16,678 nucleotides of DNA from Candidatus Omnitrophota bacterium. Lineage in GTDB: Bacteria; Omnitrophota; Gorgyraeia; JABMRN01. Positions 7,584 to 14,948 of the stretch are shown here, piece by piece (within the stretch, counting starts at the first letter, position 1; each line of letters begins with the position of its first letter). The stretch lies in NCBI GenBank assembly GCA_013202515.1, contig JABMRN010000204.1, positions 1-16,678 on the forward strand, in the 5' to 3' direction. The translations under genes were made by a program, and so were the position numbers. The notes beneath the pieces were generated by a model, which was not told where the DNA came from, did not search any database, and worked only from the letters and a program-made list of their open reading frames with translations.

Positions 7584-7870
7584 TTTCTTTTTCCTTTGCG
7601 TGTAAATTTAAGATCCGTATCCGAAAGTAGCAGATCTGATAATTCTTTTACTGCATCTAGAGCATCATGCCCATTTGCGCTGACCGTTATCGTCTCTCCC
7701 TTTTCGGCCGCAAGCATTAATATGCCCATTATGGACTTTCCGTTTACACGTTGCTTTCCTTTTGTCACGTTTATATCGCTGTCATATTTATTAGCGGTTT
7801 GGACAAAAAGTGCAGCAGGCCGCGCGTGTAATCCTGATTTATTTTTTATGACTATCGTTTTTTCTACCAT
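7580..7870 (-). CDS. ptsH: Phosphocarrier protein HPr
   Basis: HPr is the small histidine phosphocarrier between enzyme I and EIIA proteins. The 96-residue protein has the active-site block NKSGLHARPA with His15, and the second signature KGKQRVNGKSIMGILML with Ser46. Ser46 in this context is the site used by HPr kinase/phosphorylase in organisms that have HprK. Its conservation here suggests, but does not prove, a regulatory serine phosphorylation; no hprK is in the window. The C-terminus carries a basic tail, KFTRKGKRK, slightly longer than usual, whose codons also contain the ribosome site for ptsI. The gene begins 31 bases after the GH57 gene and overlaps ptsI by 4 bases. The ribosome site is weak (AAGAAAA). 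Confidence 0.96.
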   Translation of the reverse strand: MVEKTIVIKNKSGLHARPAALFVQTANKYDSDINVTKGKQRVNGKSIMGILMLAAEKGETITVSANGHDALDAVKELSDLLLSDTDLKFTRKGKRK

Positions 7871-7901
7871 TTTATTTTCTTGTCAAACTGAAACTTATCA
7901 T

Positions 7902-9917
7902 TTAATCAACAGACACAGTTATGCTGAAATCCAGGCCTTCCCCTATACGCAAAGAAACCGGCCTTTGAACAAACATACTTAGATACTGATAAGTTTTATC
8001 CAGCCCTGCCTCTGTTTCGTTTAAGGTAAAAATCGGCTCTGTGTGTAGTCCGACAGGTATACTGAAACGGTAGTTCAGCTGTATACCAGACCACTCATCT
8101 TTCAGTATAAAAGAATTAAGGTTTCTGAAATTACGTTTTTTCAGGTAATACTTATTCATAAACGACCAGTTAAATTCCATTCCAAATACCGAGGAAAACT
8201 TTCCGTTGGATACATTTTTTAGGCTATAATCGATTCGAAACTCAGGGGCATCTTGAACGATAAGTTCTTTTTTGATATTGAGACGGAATAAGCCTCTTCT
8301 AAGATTGATATCTTCGGTTCTTTCAAATTCAAGCGATACACGGTCTTTATCCACTCTTTTATTAATAGTATGTGGCATTCCTTCCAATTTTATGAGGTCA
8401 GCAGCATCTCCTTTAAAGTATCTATTACCCGCAGAAAAATATTCTATTACCGAATTTTTCTTTCCTTCGTCATAAACTAAAAAGTTTTTTAAGCCCTTTC
8501 CCTTGACCCCGAGTATATCGTGGATATTCACATACCGGCCTTTTTCTATGTTTTTCTTTATATTCTTCAATTTGCCGCTTCTCATTTTAAAAAGCTTGGA
8601 ATGATATGGTTCAAGCCGGCGCGTGATGATATTCACCATATTATAAGACCTTCTTTTCTCGTCAAAGCCAAATATAGAACCGGAGCGATCTGGGTTAATG
8701 TAAAGGTCTAAAAAGCGGTTACCAAGAATAACCTCGTCTTTTTTATCGCCGTCAAGGTCGCAAGCCCGAAGGCGTACGTTATCCTCCGTAGTCAATTCAG
8801 CCAGTATGTTTGTAGCATTAATGAGGTGCTTGTAAACACCGGCCCGGAGATGGTTCATATAGAAACCTCCGAACACACCATGCCAATAGGCACATCCGGC
8901 CTGTGCTTTATATAACTCTCTTTTTGCCTTTTCAATAGAAAGCTTACTCTGCACGGTCACAGAGGTTCGTTTTGATTCCTTTTCTATATCGTCTATGATA
9001 CCGCTTACCGAAAGCATGCGGTTTCGCATTATGTTTGCCTCTGGATAAAACTTGAAAAAGTTATTAAAATCTCCTCCTGACCATTCCATCATTTCGCTGT
9101 AGCTAGACGGCGGGATATTTACCTCTCCACAAGAGCTAAATTTTTCAAAAACACTTTTAAAGCTTACTGTTTCGACTGGACTTCTGGGATCGCTCAAGTA
9201 TTTAAAGAACCTCTCAAGCCAGCCCTTTTTGTAAACCCAATCGTAGGTATGTGGCCAGAAGCCAAACTTTTCTCCGTCATCGGCAAAAGTAACGCATAGA
9301 TCTTTTGAATCTTTTTTGTCCCTAATCGTCTCGAAGTATCTTGTAACATCCCTTATTCCGGCAAACGGAATGATGTACCTTAATTTTTTACTTGCTGCAA
9401 AAACTTTAAAACCGTTTTTTGTTTCAAAATAGCCATGGATTTTTTCTTCCGGAACTCCAGCGCGCCTTAGATGGTTTTCATCAACAATAGTATATTCAAG
9501 GCCTTCCTTTAAAAAGATGTCCGAAAGGCTGTCCTCCCATACCCTTTCGGTTAACCAAAGTCCTTTTGCCTTAAACTCAAGGTGCTCTTTGATAAAATTA
9601 CTCATCAAATGAATCTGCCCCCTCTTGTCTTCATCTGGTATTATCGGAAAAATTGGTTCGTAAAAACCCCCTCCCAGCAAAGTAAGGCGTCCGCTTTTGA
9701 CAAGGGATTTAACCCTTGAAATAAATTGCGGTTTATTCTTAAACAACCACTCGAGAAGGCTTCCAGAATAATGAATTGCAACATTCACAGCAGGATATTT
9801 TTCCAAAACATCTATAAAAGGCTTATACGCCTTATTGTAAGCGTCCTCAAACACCCATCCAAAATTATCACTTGGTTGATGATTATGGATAACCATTAAA
9901 AAGCTTATTTTCTTCAT
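7902..9917 (-). CDS. GH57 family 4-alpha-glucanotransferase / amylase-type enzyme
   Basis: From the ATG at 9917 the protein is 671 residues, about the length of the Thermococcus litoralis 4-alpha-glucanotransferase. The GH57 conserved regions appear in order: HNHQP (11-15), GGGFYEPI (82-89), WLTERVWE (121-128) with the nucleophile at Glu124, FADDGEKFGFWPH (211-223) with the acid/base Asp at 213/214, and SYSEMMEWS further on. A long beta-rich C-terminal part follows, of the kind found after the barrel in amylase/glucanotransferase GH57 proteins. It should act on alpha-1,4-glucans (glycogen or maltodextrins); transferase versus hydrolase is not decided by sequence alone. No signal peptide is visible, so it is probably cytosolic. 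A TTG start at 9950 would overlap the yvcK end; I prefer 9917 because conserved sequence starts at once. The ribosome site is weak either way. Confidence 0.87.
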   Translation of the reverse strand: MKKISFLMVIHNHQPSDNFGWVFEDAYNKAYKPFIDVLEKYPAVNVAIHYSGSLLEWLFKNKPQFISRVKSLVKSGRLTLLGGGFYEPIFPIIPDEDKRGQIHLMSNFIKEHLEFKAKGLWLTERVWEDSLSDIFLKEGLEYTIVDENHLRRAGVPEEKIHGYFETKNGFKVFAASKKLRYIIPFAGIRDVTRYFETIRDKKDSKDLCVTFADDGEKFGFWPHTYDWVYKKGWLERFFKYLSDPRSPVETVSFKSVFEKFSSCGEVNIPPSSYSEMMEWSGGDFNNFFKFYPEANIMRNRMLSVSGIIDDIEKESKRTSVTVQSKLSIEKAKRELYKAQAGCAYWHGVFGGFYMNHLRAGVYKHLINATNILAELTTEDNVRLRACDLDGDKKDEVILGNRFLDLYINPDRSGSIFGFDEKRRSYNMVNIITRRLEPYHSKLFKMRSGKLKNIKKNIEKGRYVNIHDILGVKGKGLKNFLVYDEGKKNSVIEYFSAGNRYFKGDAADLIKLEGMPHTINKRVDKDRVSLEFERTEDINLRRGLFRLNIKKELIVQDAPEFRIDYSLKNVSNGKFSSVFGMEFNWSFMNKYYLKKRNFRNLNSFILKDEWSGIQLNYRFSIPVGLHTEPIFTLNETEAGLDKTYQYLSMFVQRPVSLRIGEGLDFSITVSVD

Positions 9918-9936
9918 ATACGTTTTGTGCCTGTCT

Positions 9937-11127
9937 TTACAGATTTGCAACCAAATCTATTATCAACTTCGCAAGTCTATGTGAATCATGCCTCACATAG
10001 TCTTCGGTGTTTACAATGTTACCTTTTATAGTCTCGCAGCCGAGCTCCTTTATAGCTTGAGTATCTATTGCAACCGGATAAGCCTTTTCCTCGGAGTATT
10101 TTCCCAGAAGTTTATCAGGAACGAGTCCCGTGTTCACGATGACGTAATTAACAATGCCTCTATGGGTATGGTTTATCAACGCCTGTACGTGATCGCTGGC
10201 TTTGTAACCGTCTGTTTCACCGCTTTGTGTCATCACGTTGCAAACGTAAATTTTCTTTGCCTTGCATTTAAGAATCTCATCAGCTATCCCTTTTATTAAA
10301 AGATTGGGCATAATGCTGGTATAAAGGCTACCCGGCCCCATTACTATAACATCCGCCTTTCTTATTGCTTCTAACGCTGCCTGGGTAGGCGCGCAATCTG
10401 CAGGCTTTATATACACCCTTTTAATTGGACTGGTTGCCTCTGGAATCTTGCTTTCTCCTATGGTCCTGGAACCATCAGCGTGTAGTGACTCGAGAATAAC
10501 CTTAGTAGTTGCTGATGGCACTACGCTTCCCCGTATCGCCAATACCTTGCTTGCTGCCCGTACAGCGTCTTCAAAATCTCCGGTAAGCCGTGACATTACC
10601 GTAATAAAAAGGTTTCCAAAATTGTGGCCCTTTAGACCTATGCCCTCATTAAAACGGAATTGAAAAAGCCTACCCATAAGGTGTTCGGCATCAGCCAACG
10701 CTACTAGGCAATTTCTTATGTCCCCCGGGGGGAGAACGTCGAACTCTTCTCTCAGCCTTCCCGAAGAACCACCATCATCGGCTACTGTTACAATCGCAGT
10801 GATATTGCTCGAATACTCTTTAAGGCCATGCAAAAGCGTGGATAGGCCATGACCACCCCCAACTACGACAAGGCGCGGTCCTCTTTCAAGAATCCTCTTG
10901 GCGTAAACCTTATCTACGAGTTTTCCATCCTTATCGGGTAAAAAAACTGCAATAAAACTATTGACCATTCCCTTTACACCGGTTATGACAAAGAGAATAC
11001 CAATAAGAATAGTTATGCTAGAAAAGACTTTGTTTGCCTCTACCCGCTCTGATATGATTATTGCAAAGCTAACGGCAATCAACAAAATCCCTATCGCGGT
11101 GACAGTAATCCACCTCTTGACCAACAT
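9937..11127 (-). CDS. yvcK: YvcK/CofD-like (UPF0052) protein with N-terminal membrane anchor
   Basis: This 396-residue protein has two N-terminal hydrophobic segments (about 5-25 and 34-52), then a cytosolic CofD-like domain. The domain carries VVVGGGHGLSTLLHGLK (87-103), TVADDGGSSGRLR (114-126), PPGDIRNCL (133-141), GHNFGNL (167-173) and, later, GPGSLYTS. YvcK proteins bind UDP-sugars and are needed for growth on gluconeogenic carbon and for cell shape in Bacillus. They are related to, but distinct from, the F420 enzyme CofD. The membrane anchor is an extra over the short Bacillus form. It follows ptsN by 56 bases and precedes the GH57 gene. The neighbourhood (PTS, glucan and glycolytic enzymes) fits a role in setting central carbon flow. 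The ribosome site before the ATG at 11127 is not obvious. Confidence 0.9.
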   Translation of the reverse strand: MLVKRWITVTAIGILLIAVSFAIIISERVEANKVFSSITILIGILFVITGVKGMVNSFIAVFLPDKDGKLVDKVYAKRILERGPRLVVVGGGHGLSTLLHGLKEYSSNITAIVTVADDGGSSGRLREEFDVLPPGDIRNCLVALADAEHLMGRLFQFRFNEGIGLKGHNFGNLFITVMSRLTGDFEDAVRAASKVLAIRGSVVPSATTKVILESLHADGSRTIGESKIPEATSPIKRVYIKPADCAPTQAALEAIRKADVIVMGPGSLYTSIMPNLLIKGIADEILKCKAKKIYVCNVMTQSGETDGYKASDHVQALINHTHRGIVNYVIVNTGLVPDKLLGKYSEEKAYPVAIDTQAIKELGCETIKGNIVNTEDYVRHDSHRLAKLIIDLVANL

Positions 11128-11169
11128 GCCCGGATATAACCATTTAAGTTTTTTAATATAATTTTCAGC

Positions 11170-11184
11170 AGCTGATAATCAGCT
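11170..11184. repeat. Perfect 15-bp dyad between ptsN and yvcK
   Basis: The sequence agctgataatcagct is a perfect inverted repeat of two 7-bp arms about one central base, touching the last base of the ptsN stop codon. As RNA it could form a 5-bp stem with a 5-base loop. On the minus strand no U-run follows it, so it is not a convincing rho-independent terminator. It could be an operator or an RNA-processing site, or chance. Confidence 0.4.
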
Positions 11185-11654
11185 TACTGCCTCTTGTTAT
11201 CCTCATCACCTAAGATTTTAATTAATTCCTTTTCGTCCTTGGCGTCCTTAAGCATATCCCTAAAGTATTTATCTTTTAACAACCTTGAAATCCTCGCCAG
11301 TGCTTTTAGGTGGGGGCCTGCAGATTCTTCGGGGGCTATTAACAGAAAGAATATGTGCGTAGGCTCCCCATCAAGGGATTCAAAATTCACGCCTTGTTTC
11401 GAGAGCCCGAATGCCGCAACAAGTTCCTTCACATTCGGGGACTTGCCGTGGGGAATGCCAATATTCTGACCTATACCTGTCGACCCTAATGCTTCTCTCT
11501 CCATAATAGTTTTAACAAGCGACTCTTTTTCCTTAGGCTTGATCGCCCCAGCCTTACTCAAAAGTTCCACAAGTTCCTTCACTGCGGATTTTTTATCTTT
11601 TGATTTCAGGTCGGCCGTCACCGCCTTCTTTTTCAAAAAATCCATAATTTTCAT
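11184..11654 (-). CDS. ptsN: PTS EIIA component, PtsN (EIIA-Ntr) type
   Basis: The 156-residue protein is one EIIA domain of the fructose/mannitol/Ntr class. The phospho-accepting histidine is His69 in IGIPHGKS. Before it is the helical N-terminus with the MEREALGSTGIGQ block, and after it the FFLLIAPEESAGPHLKALARISRLL segment that is standard for PtsN. No EIIB or EIIC domain is attached and no sugar permease is nearby, so a regulatory role receiving phosphate from HPr is more likely than sugar uptake. The start at 11654 is well supported by GGAGG 7 bases upstream; the Met at residue 4 is a less likely alternative. It is the first gene of the long metabolic run, 113 bases after tRNA-Gly, so the run's promoter may lie in that gap or upstream of the tRNAs. 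Confidence 0.93.
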   Translation of the reverse strand: MKIMDFLKKKAVTADLKSKDKKSAVKELVELLSKAGAIKPKEKESLVKTIMEREALGSTGIGQNIGIPHGKSPNVKELVAAFGLSKQGVNFESLDGEPTHIFFLLIAPEESAGPHLKALARISRLLKDKYFRDMLKDAKDEKELIKILGDEDNKRQ

Positions 11655-11767
11655 GTTTCATCCTCCGTGGACAATCCGCCAAGCGAATCAATCCATCTGT
11701 TTAGTGTACCCCAAGCAGACCTTTCTTTTAAAGGAATTATTAAGGGACTGCGGGCCTAATTTGTTAG

Positions 11768-11843
11768 TGGAGCGAGGGACCGGATTCGAACCGGCGACGA
11801 CTTGCTTGGCAAGCAAGCATTCTACCAACTGAATTACCCTCGC
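11768..11843 (-). tRNA. tRNA-Gly (anticodon GCC)
   Basis: A complete cloverleaf can be drawn. The acceptor arms GCGAGGG/CCCTCGC pair fully. The D arm is ATTC/GAAT, the anticodon stem CTTGC/GCAAG encloses loop TTGCCAA (anticodon GCC), the T arm loop is TTCGAAT, the discriminator is U as usual for bacterial tRNA-Gly, and CCA is encoded (11768-11770). The 76-base length includes CCA. It lies downstream of tRNA-Lys on the same strand, with a gene remnant between them whose open frame runs through this tRNA. Confidence 0.96.
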
Positions 11844-12096
11844 AAATTTTCAAATTAAATTTACGTATAACAGAACAATATAGCTTCAGCAATTTAGGGT
11901 TAGAATTATTCAATTCTAAAGTGCAAGCTGCGCGCTGTGTTGTTTTTCCTTCAGCCCAATAGAGCATAATACCAGCAATGAAAAGAGGTTCTTTTTTATA
12001 CTGTGCGAAACAAGCTTCAGCTTTTCTTTTGACTTCCGCATCACGCTGGAGTCTTTTATCTTCGCGGGCCTCATTCATCATTGCAATCTTGTCCAT
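11844..12096 (-). pseudogene. Remnant of a small HTH/LAGLIDADG-like protein gene
   Basis: An open frame starts at ATG 12096 (AAAGGA about 10 bases upstream) and codes about 84 residues before it enters the tRNA-Gly gene at 11843. It would only stop beyond that tRNA. The segment KKEPLFIAGIMLYWAEGK followed by LELNNSNPKLLKLYCSVIRKF looks like the middle of a small-protein family. In intact members, as I remember them, an N-terminal helix-turn-helix and basic linker precede an ALYWGEG-type motif, then a NSDP..I..F..WL motif and a further C-terminal half. Here there is no helix-turn-helix in front and the C-terminal half is missing, the last codons being supplied by tRNA sequence. I read it as a both-ends-truncated remnant, possibly of a mobile or homing-type gene. 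The family link is from pattern memory and the function is unknown. Confidence 0.5.
11864..11892 (-). promoter_or_regulatory. Possible sigma70 promoter for tRNA-Gly
   Basis: On the minus strand TTGCTG (11887-11892) and TATACG (11864-11869) are separated by 17 bases and lie about 20 bases before the tRNA-Gly 5' end, inside the gene remnant. Both boxes match the consensus at only four positions, so this is a weak candidate. The tRNA may instead be made from the tRNA-Lys promoter. Confidence 0.3.
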
Positions 12097-12141
12097 TTCA
12101 AAAATTCCTTTACCCACTACCTTACATGGCATCAAGACTAC

Positions 12142-12217
12142 TGGTACCCGCACTAGGAATCGAACCTAGAACCTTGACATTAAGAGTGTCCTGCTCTACC
12201 AATTGAGCTATGCGGGC
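12142..12217 (-). tRNA. tRNA-Lys (anticodon CTT)
   Basis: The full cloverleaf has acceptor GCCCGCA/TGCGGGT (a G-U pair at 1-72), D stem GCTC/GAGC, an anticodon loop CTCTTAA giving anticodon CTT, T arm CTAGG/CCTAG with loop TTCGATT, discriminator A and an encoded CCA (12142-12144). The anticodon stem is GGACA/TGTCA, so the outermost 27-43 pair is a G-A mismatch, which is tolerable. It reads AAG codons. A strong promoter lies directly upstream. Confidence 0.95.
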
Positions 12218-12232
12218 TCAATTTGATGTATC

Positions 12233-12260
12233 ATTATATCAAAATATTAAGAAATGGCAA
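12233..12260 (-). promoter_or_regulatory. Sigma70-type promoter driving tRNA-Lys
   Basis: On the minus strand TTGCCA (12255-12260) and TATAAT (12233-12238) are separated by 16 bases. The -10 box is a perfect match and lies 15 bases before the tRNA-Lys 5' end, leaving a leader of about 8 bases. The region between the pilP-like stop and the tRNA is very A+T rich. The transcript may continue through the remnant and tRNA-Gly toward ptsN. Confidence 0.75.
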
Positions 12261-12320
12261 TAGATTTAGTCAGAATATTGATTTGGAAGGGGGTTATGAA
12301 AGAATTCGTGAGATAGCTCT

Positions 12321-12731
12321 CTATTCCATCTTGAGTTCGCAATCCTCCGTACCGTCGCTTAGTATAACACAGTCTTTCTTTATCTCTTTTACACTATAAA
12401 CGCCGATATTATCTCCGACGCTTACCACCTCACTATTTATTACAGCCTTTGGACTGCGCTTACTCCATATTATACCGCTTAGCGACAGCCCTCCTCTACC
12501 TGCGCTACCTGGCGCAAAGGGATTTCTTCCCCAAGATTTAAAACGCGTTCGCTGGCTTAACCGTTTTGTGGGAACAATGCGCTCTTCTTGGGATAATCCA
12601 TGGCGGTCTGAAGTTTGGGAAACGCCCGGGCTTTTGTGTACTCCCGTAGGCTTGGATGTTATTCCATAAATTATGCTAATGATCGCGCCAATACCTAAAA
12701 TTATTGCTATAATAGTTTTTTTATTTTTCAT
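12321..12731 (-). CDS. PilP/GspC-like inner-membrane protein
   Basis: This 136-residue protein has an N-terminal transmembrane helix (about 5-24), a Ser/Thr/Pro/Gly-rich periplasmic linker and a compact C-terminal domain. The linker ends in SWGRNPFAP, the hallmark that precedes the homology-region domain of GspC and PilP. The domain then reads LSGIIWSKRSPKAVINSEVVSVGD, followed by VILSDG and a final ELKME. This domain links the inner-membrane platform to the outer-membrane secretin in type II secretion and type IV pili. Being last in the operon after PilO suggests PilP, while the single-helix topology without a lipobox looks more like GspC, so I leave the symbol blank. It ends 103 bases before tRNA-Lys and I see no good terminator there. 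Confidence 0.75.
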   Translation of the reverse strand: MKNKKTIIAIILGIGAIISIIYGITSKPTGVHKSPGVSQTSDRHGLSQEERIVPTKRLSQRTRFKSWGRNPFAPGSAGRGGLSLSGIIWSKRSPKAVINSEVVSVGDNIGVYSVKEIKKDCVILSDGTEDCELKME

Positions 12732-12758
12732 TATACAAATTTTCCATTTATTACAACC

Positions 12759-13283
12759 CTATCTTACCGAAAGATACATGTCTATGGTTAAATCCGTTTG
12801 AAGCTTAGAAGGATTTTCTTCATCGGCAACGATATCAAAACTTTTTACCCTTATCAAACCTTTCTTTAAATCGTCTAGCGACCCCATAAATTCAGCAAGC
12901 TGCTGGTATGTAGATTCTATTTCCATCTCAACAGTCATTACCTTGTAGCTCGTACCTTTCTCTGCCTTCACGTCCTTGGGATTGATAGAGATAAAGTTAA
13001 TCCCCTTGGAACTTCCATGCGTAGTTAGCTCTTTTATGGCGTAATGCGTCTCTTTCTCCGTCACGAGAACCCTCTCGCTATAAATCTTCCCTGCAATCTT
13101 AATGACATTGCGGGTTTGGATAACATCATTTTCTATTCGCTTACACTCCTGATATTTGAGATTTAAGTCTTTCATGAGAGGCGCATAAAAAACAAGGTAT
13201 ATTACCAAGACAATGGCTGCAAATATTGCAACCAATGCTATGATTAACTTTTCTTGTTTTAACTCCAGCTTTCCTATTTTCAC
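12759..13283 (-). CDS. pilO: PilO-like pilus assembly protein (GspM-like)
   Basis: The 174-residue protein has a short cytosolic start, one transmembrane helix (about 14-34, IALVAIFAAIVLVIYLVFYAP), a coiled-coil stretch and a small alpha/beta periplasmic domain. Its TYQQLAEFMGSLDDLKKGLIRVKSFDI segment is the recognisable PilO pattern. PilO pairs with PilN in the inner-membrane alignment complex of type IV pili; GspM is the counterpart in type II secretion. It lies directly after the PilM-PilN fusion (49-base gap) and before the PilP/GspC-like gene, the canonical M-N-O-P order, which carries most of the weight of the assignment. Confidence 0.82.
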   Translation of the reverse strand: MKIGKLELKQEKLIIALVAIFAAIVLVIYLVFYAPLMKDLNLKYQECKRIENDVIQTRNVIKIAGKIYSERVLVTEKETHYAIKELTTHGSSKGINFISINPKDVKAEKGTSYKVMTVEMEIESTYQQLAEFMGSLDDLKKGLIRVKSFDIVADEENPSKLQTDLTIDMYLSVR

Positions 13284-13332
13284 TCTTTTATAACCCCTTG
13301 GTTATATTGACTCTATTAAACAAAGCAAAAAA

Positions 13333-14943
13333 TTAATCTAACCAGCACTTTAATTTAAACCTATTTCCCGCTTTACCATCTTCGGTCTCTAGATCCACTA
13401 TTGACACAAGCTTAACATCGGTGAACATTTCTTCTTCTAGCGTAAGTACGAAATCTGATAGAACTCCTTCACCATCTCCTGAAATCACGATACCATCCAT
13501 GACAATTACTTTGTCTTCCATGCTCATAGATGTAAGGTGAACGCTATCGGGAACAATGTTGCTTAATTCCTTAAAACCATCTTCCCAGTGTGGTTCTTCC
13601 ACTAGCACCATATTGGCCAAATGATGTGCCTCTGCCTTCTTGTGCTGAGGCTCAAGGCTGTCAAGCTCTTTTTGGGCAACTGAAATCTGTTTTTCGAAAT
13701 TTCCGAGTTGAATTCTCATTCCGATATAAAGAAGCGCCGATATAAGAAGAACGGCAGTAACCACACCCTCTACTGTCCCCCGCCTAACAATCATCTTTGT
13801 TTCTTGCTTGATTTCTGCGGGGAGAAGATTTATATTCTTTACTCCCGAAAGAGCCGCTCCTACTGCAAGCTCCAATCTGTGTGAAATTTTTTCCCTCTCT
13901 GATATAACGCTTTTATCGATAGAAATACCCTCGAAGGAGTCACCCAAACTGACCTCGAGCCCTAGTTCTTCGGATAGGAAACCTATGAGACCGCTTAATG
14001 AAGCACCACCGCCGAATAACACAACCTTATCAATTTTGTCACCGGCGGTTTCCTCCCTGTAATAATGGAAACATCTGTCCATCTCATTAACCAAGTGCTC
14101 TAGAGGTGAGCGTATCATAGAGAGGATTTGTGTTGTGGCTATTTTTCCATCGATAATCTTTGAGTCGGATAACGAAGGTATTCCTATTTCGCGTTTTATC
14201 TTTTCCGCATCAGCCATACTAAGCTCTGTCTTACCCCTATCTGATGCTAAAGCAACGGTCAATGACTTTGTAAAATCTTTTCCCATAATAGGAATCTTTC
14301 GACTGAACATTAATTCTTTGCCCTTTAAGATAATAAGTTCTGAATACAATTCTCCTATGTCGATAAAACAACTTGTATTGTGTCCATGGCCTTCTCTTGA
14401 GAAAAGATATGAATGAACAGCAAACTTTTCAAGCGCATATGCACATGGAACAAAAGAGCTCGGTTTAATTCCTGCTTTCGTCAATACCTTTAGGTACTTA
14501 TCAACCGTCATCTTCGGAGAAACCGCCAAGGCAACCTCATACTTCCTGACGCCTTTCTTAACAACATCTTCTAATATTTCATAGTCAAATTCGGAATCAT
14601 CAGAAGAAAACGGAAAATGATTTTTTAGCTCTAACTTTATACCCCTTGATAATTCTGCTTTCGGCATGTAGGGTACCGTGCACTTCTTTATGGATGTTTT
14701 GGGACAATTGATGCTTACATTGACCTTAGACCTTCGTAGATCAATTCCTCGAAATAGATATTTTATAGCTGATAGGGCTTTTTCTTCTACGGAAACCGCG
14801 TCAGATTTTTCAATCTCTTTCAAATCCGCCTTTATAAGGTGTGGACTGCCTTCATTTTCCCTGAAGTAAGCGATCTTTACGGAATTCGTCCCGATATCAA
14901 GACCGACAACGAATTCTTTTTTGAATATATTTTTAATATTCAT
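13333..14943 (-). CDS. PilM-PilN fusion protein (GspL-like architecture)
   Basis: From the ATG at 14943 this is 536 residues. Residues 1-365 are PilM: an actin/FtsA-like ATPase fold opening with VVGLDIGTNSVKIAYF (12-27), then a KLELKNHFPF segment and the adenosine motif VVLFGGGASLSGL (307-319). At 370-379 it reads NINLLPAEIK, the motif that normally begins PilN. It continues with a transmembrane helix (about 391-409), a coiled coil and a periplasmic ferredoxin-like domain. PilM and PilN are usually separate proteins that bind each other through that PilN motif. Fused, they resemble GspL of type II secretion (cytosolic actin-like domain, one helix, periplasmic domain). An upstream TTG start at 14955 would overlap the previous gene's stop; 14943 is preferred and leaves a 5-base gap. 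Confidence 0.88.
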   Translation of the reverse strand: MNIKNIFKKEFVVGLDIGTNSVKIAYFRENEGSPHLIKADLKEIEKSDAVSVEEKALSAIKYLFRGIDLRRSKVNVSINCPKTSIKKCTVPYMPKAELSRGIKLELKNHFPFSSDDSEFDYEILEDVVKKGVRKYEVALAVSPKMTVDKYLKVLTKAGIKPSSFVPCAYALEKFAVHSYLFSREGHGHNTSCFIDIGELYSELIILKGKELMFSRKIPIMGKDFTKSLTVALASDRGKTELSMADAEKIKREIGIPSLSDSKIIDGKIATTQILSMIRSPLEHLVNEMDRCFHYYREETAGDKIDKVVLFGGGASLSGLIGFLSEELGLEVSLGDSFEGISIDKSVISEREKISHRLELAVGAALSGVKNINLLPAEIKQETKMIVRRGTVEGVVTAVLLISALLYIGMRIQLGNFEKQISVAQKELDSLEPQHKKAEAHHLANMVLVEEPHWEDGFKELSNIVPDSVHLTSMSMEDKVIVMDGIVISGDGEGVLSDFVLTLEEEMFTDVKLVSIVDLETEDGKAGNRFKLKCWLD

Positions 14944-14948
14944 ATTTA

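Noticed and set aside
11715..11745. A CCTTT/AAAGG hairpin between tRNA-Gly and ptsN as terminator
   Set aside because: It is a short A+T-rich stem with no U-run after it, and it is not distinguishable from background.
11764..12153. A 129-codon open frame spanning the tRNA-Gly gene
   Set aside because: Its first 19 codons overlap the end of tRNA-Lys and the spacer, and its last 25 or so are tRNA-Gly sequence. Only the middle (11844-12096) looks protein-derived, so I kept that part as a remnant.
12290..12320. A terminator after the PilP/GspC-like gene (GAGA-gcta-TCTC)
   Set aside because: The stem is only 4 bp and no U-run follows on the minus strand.
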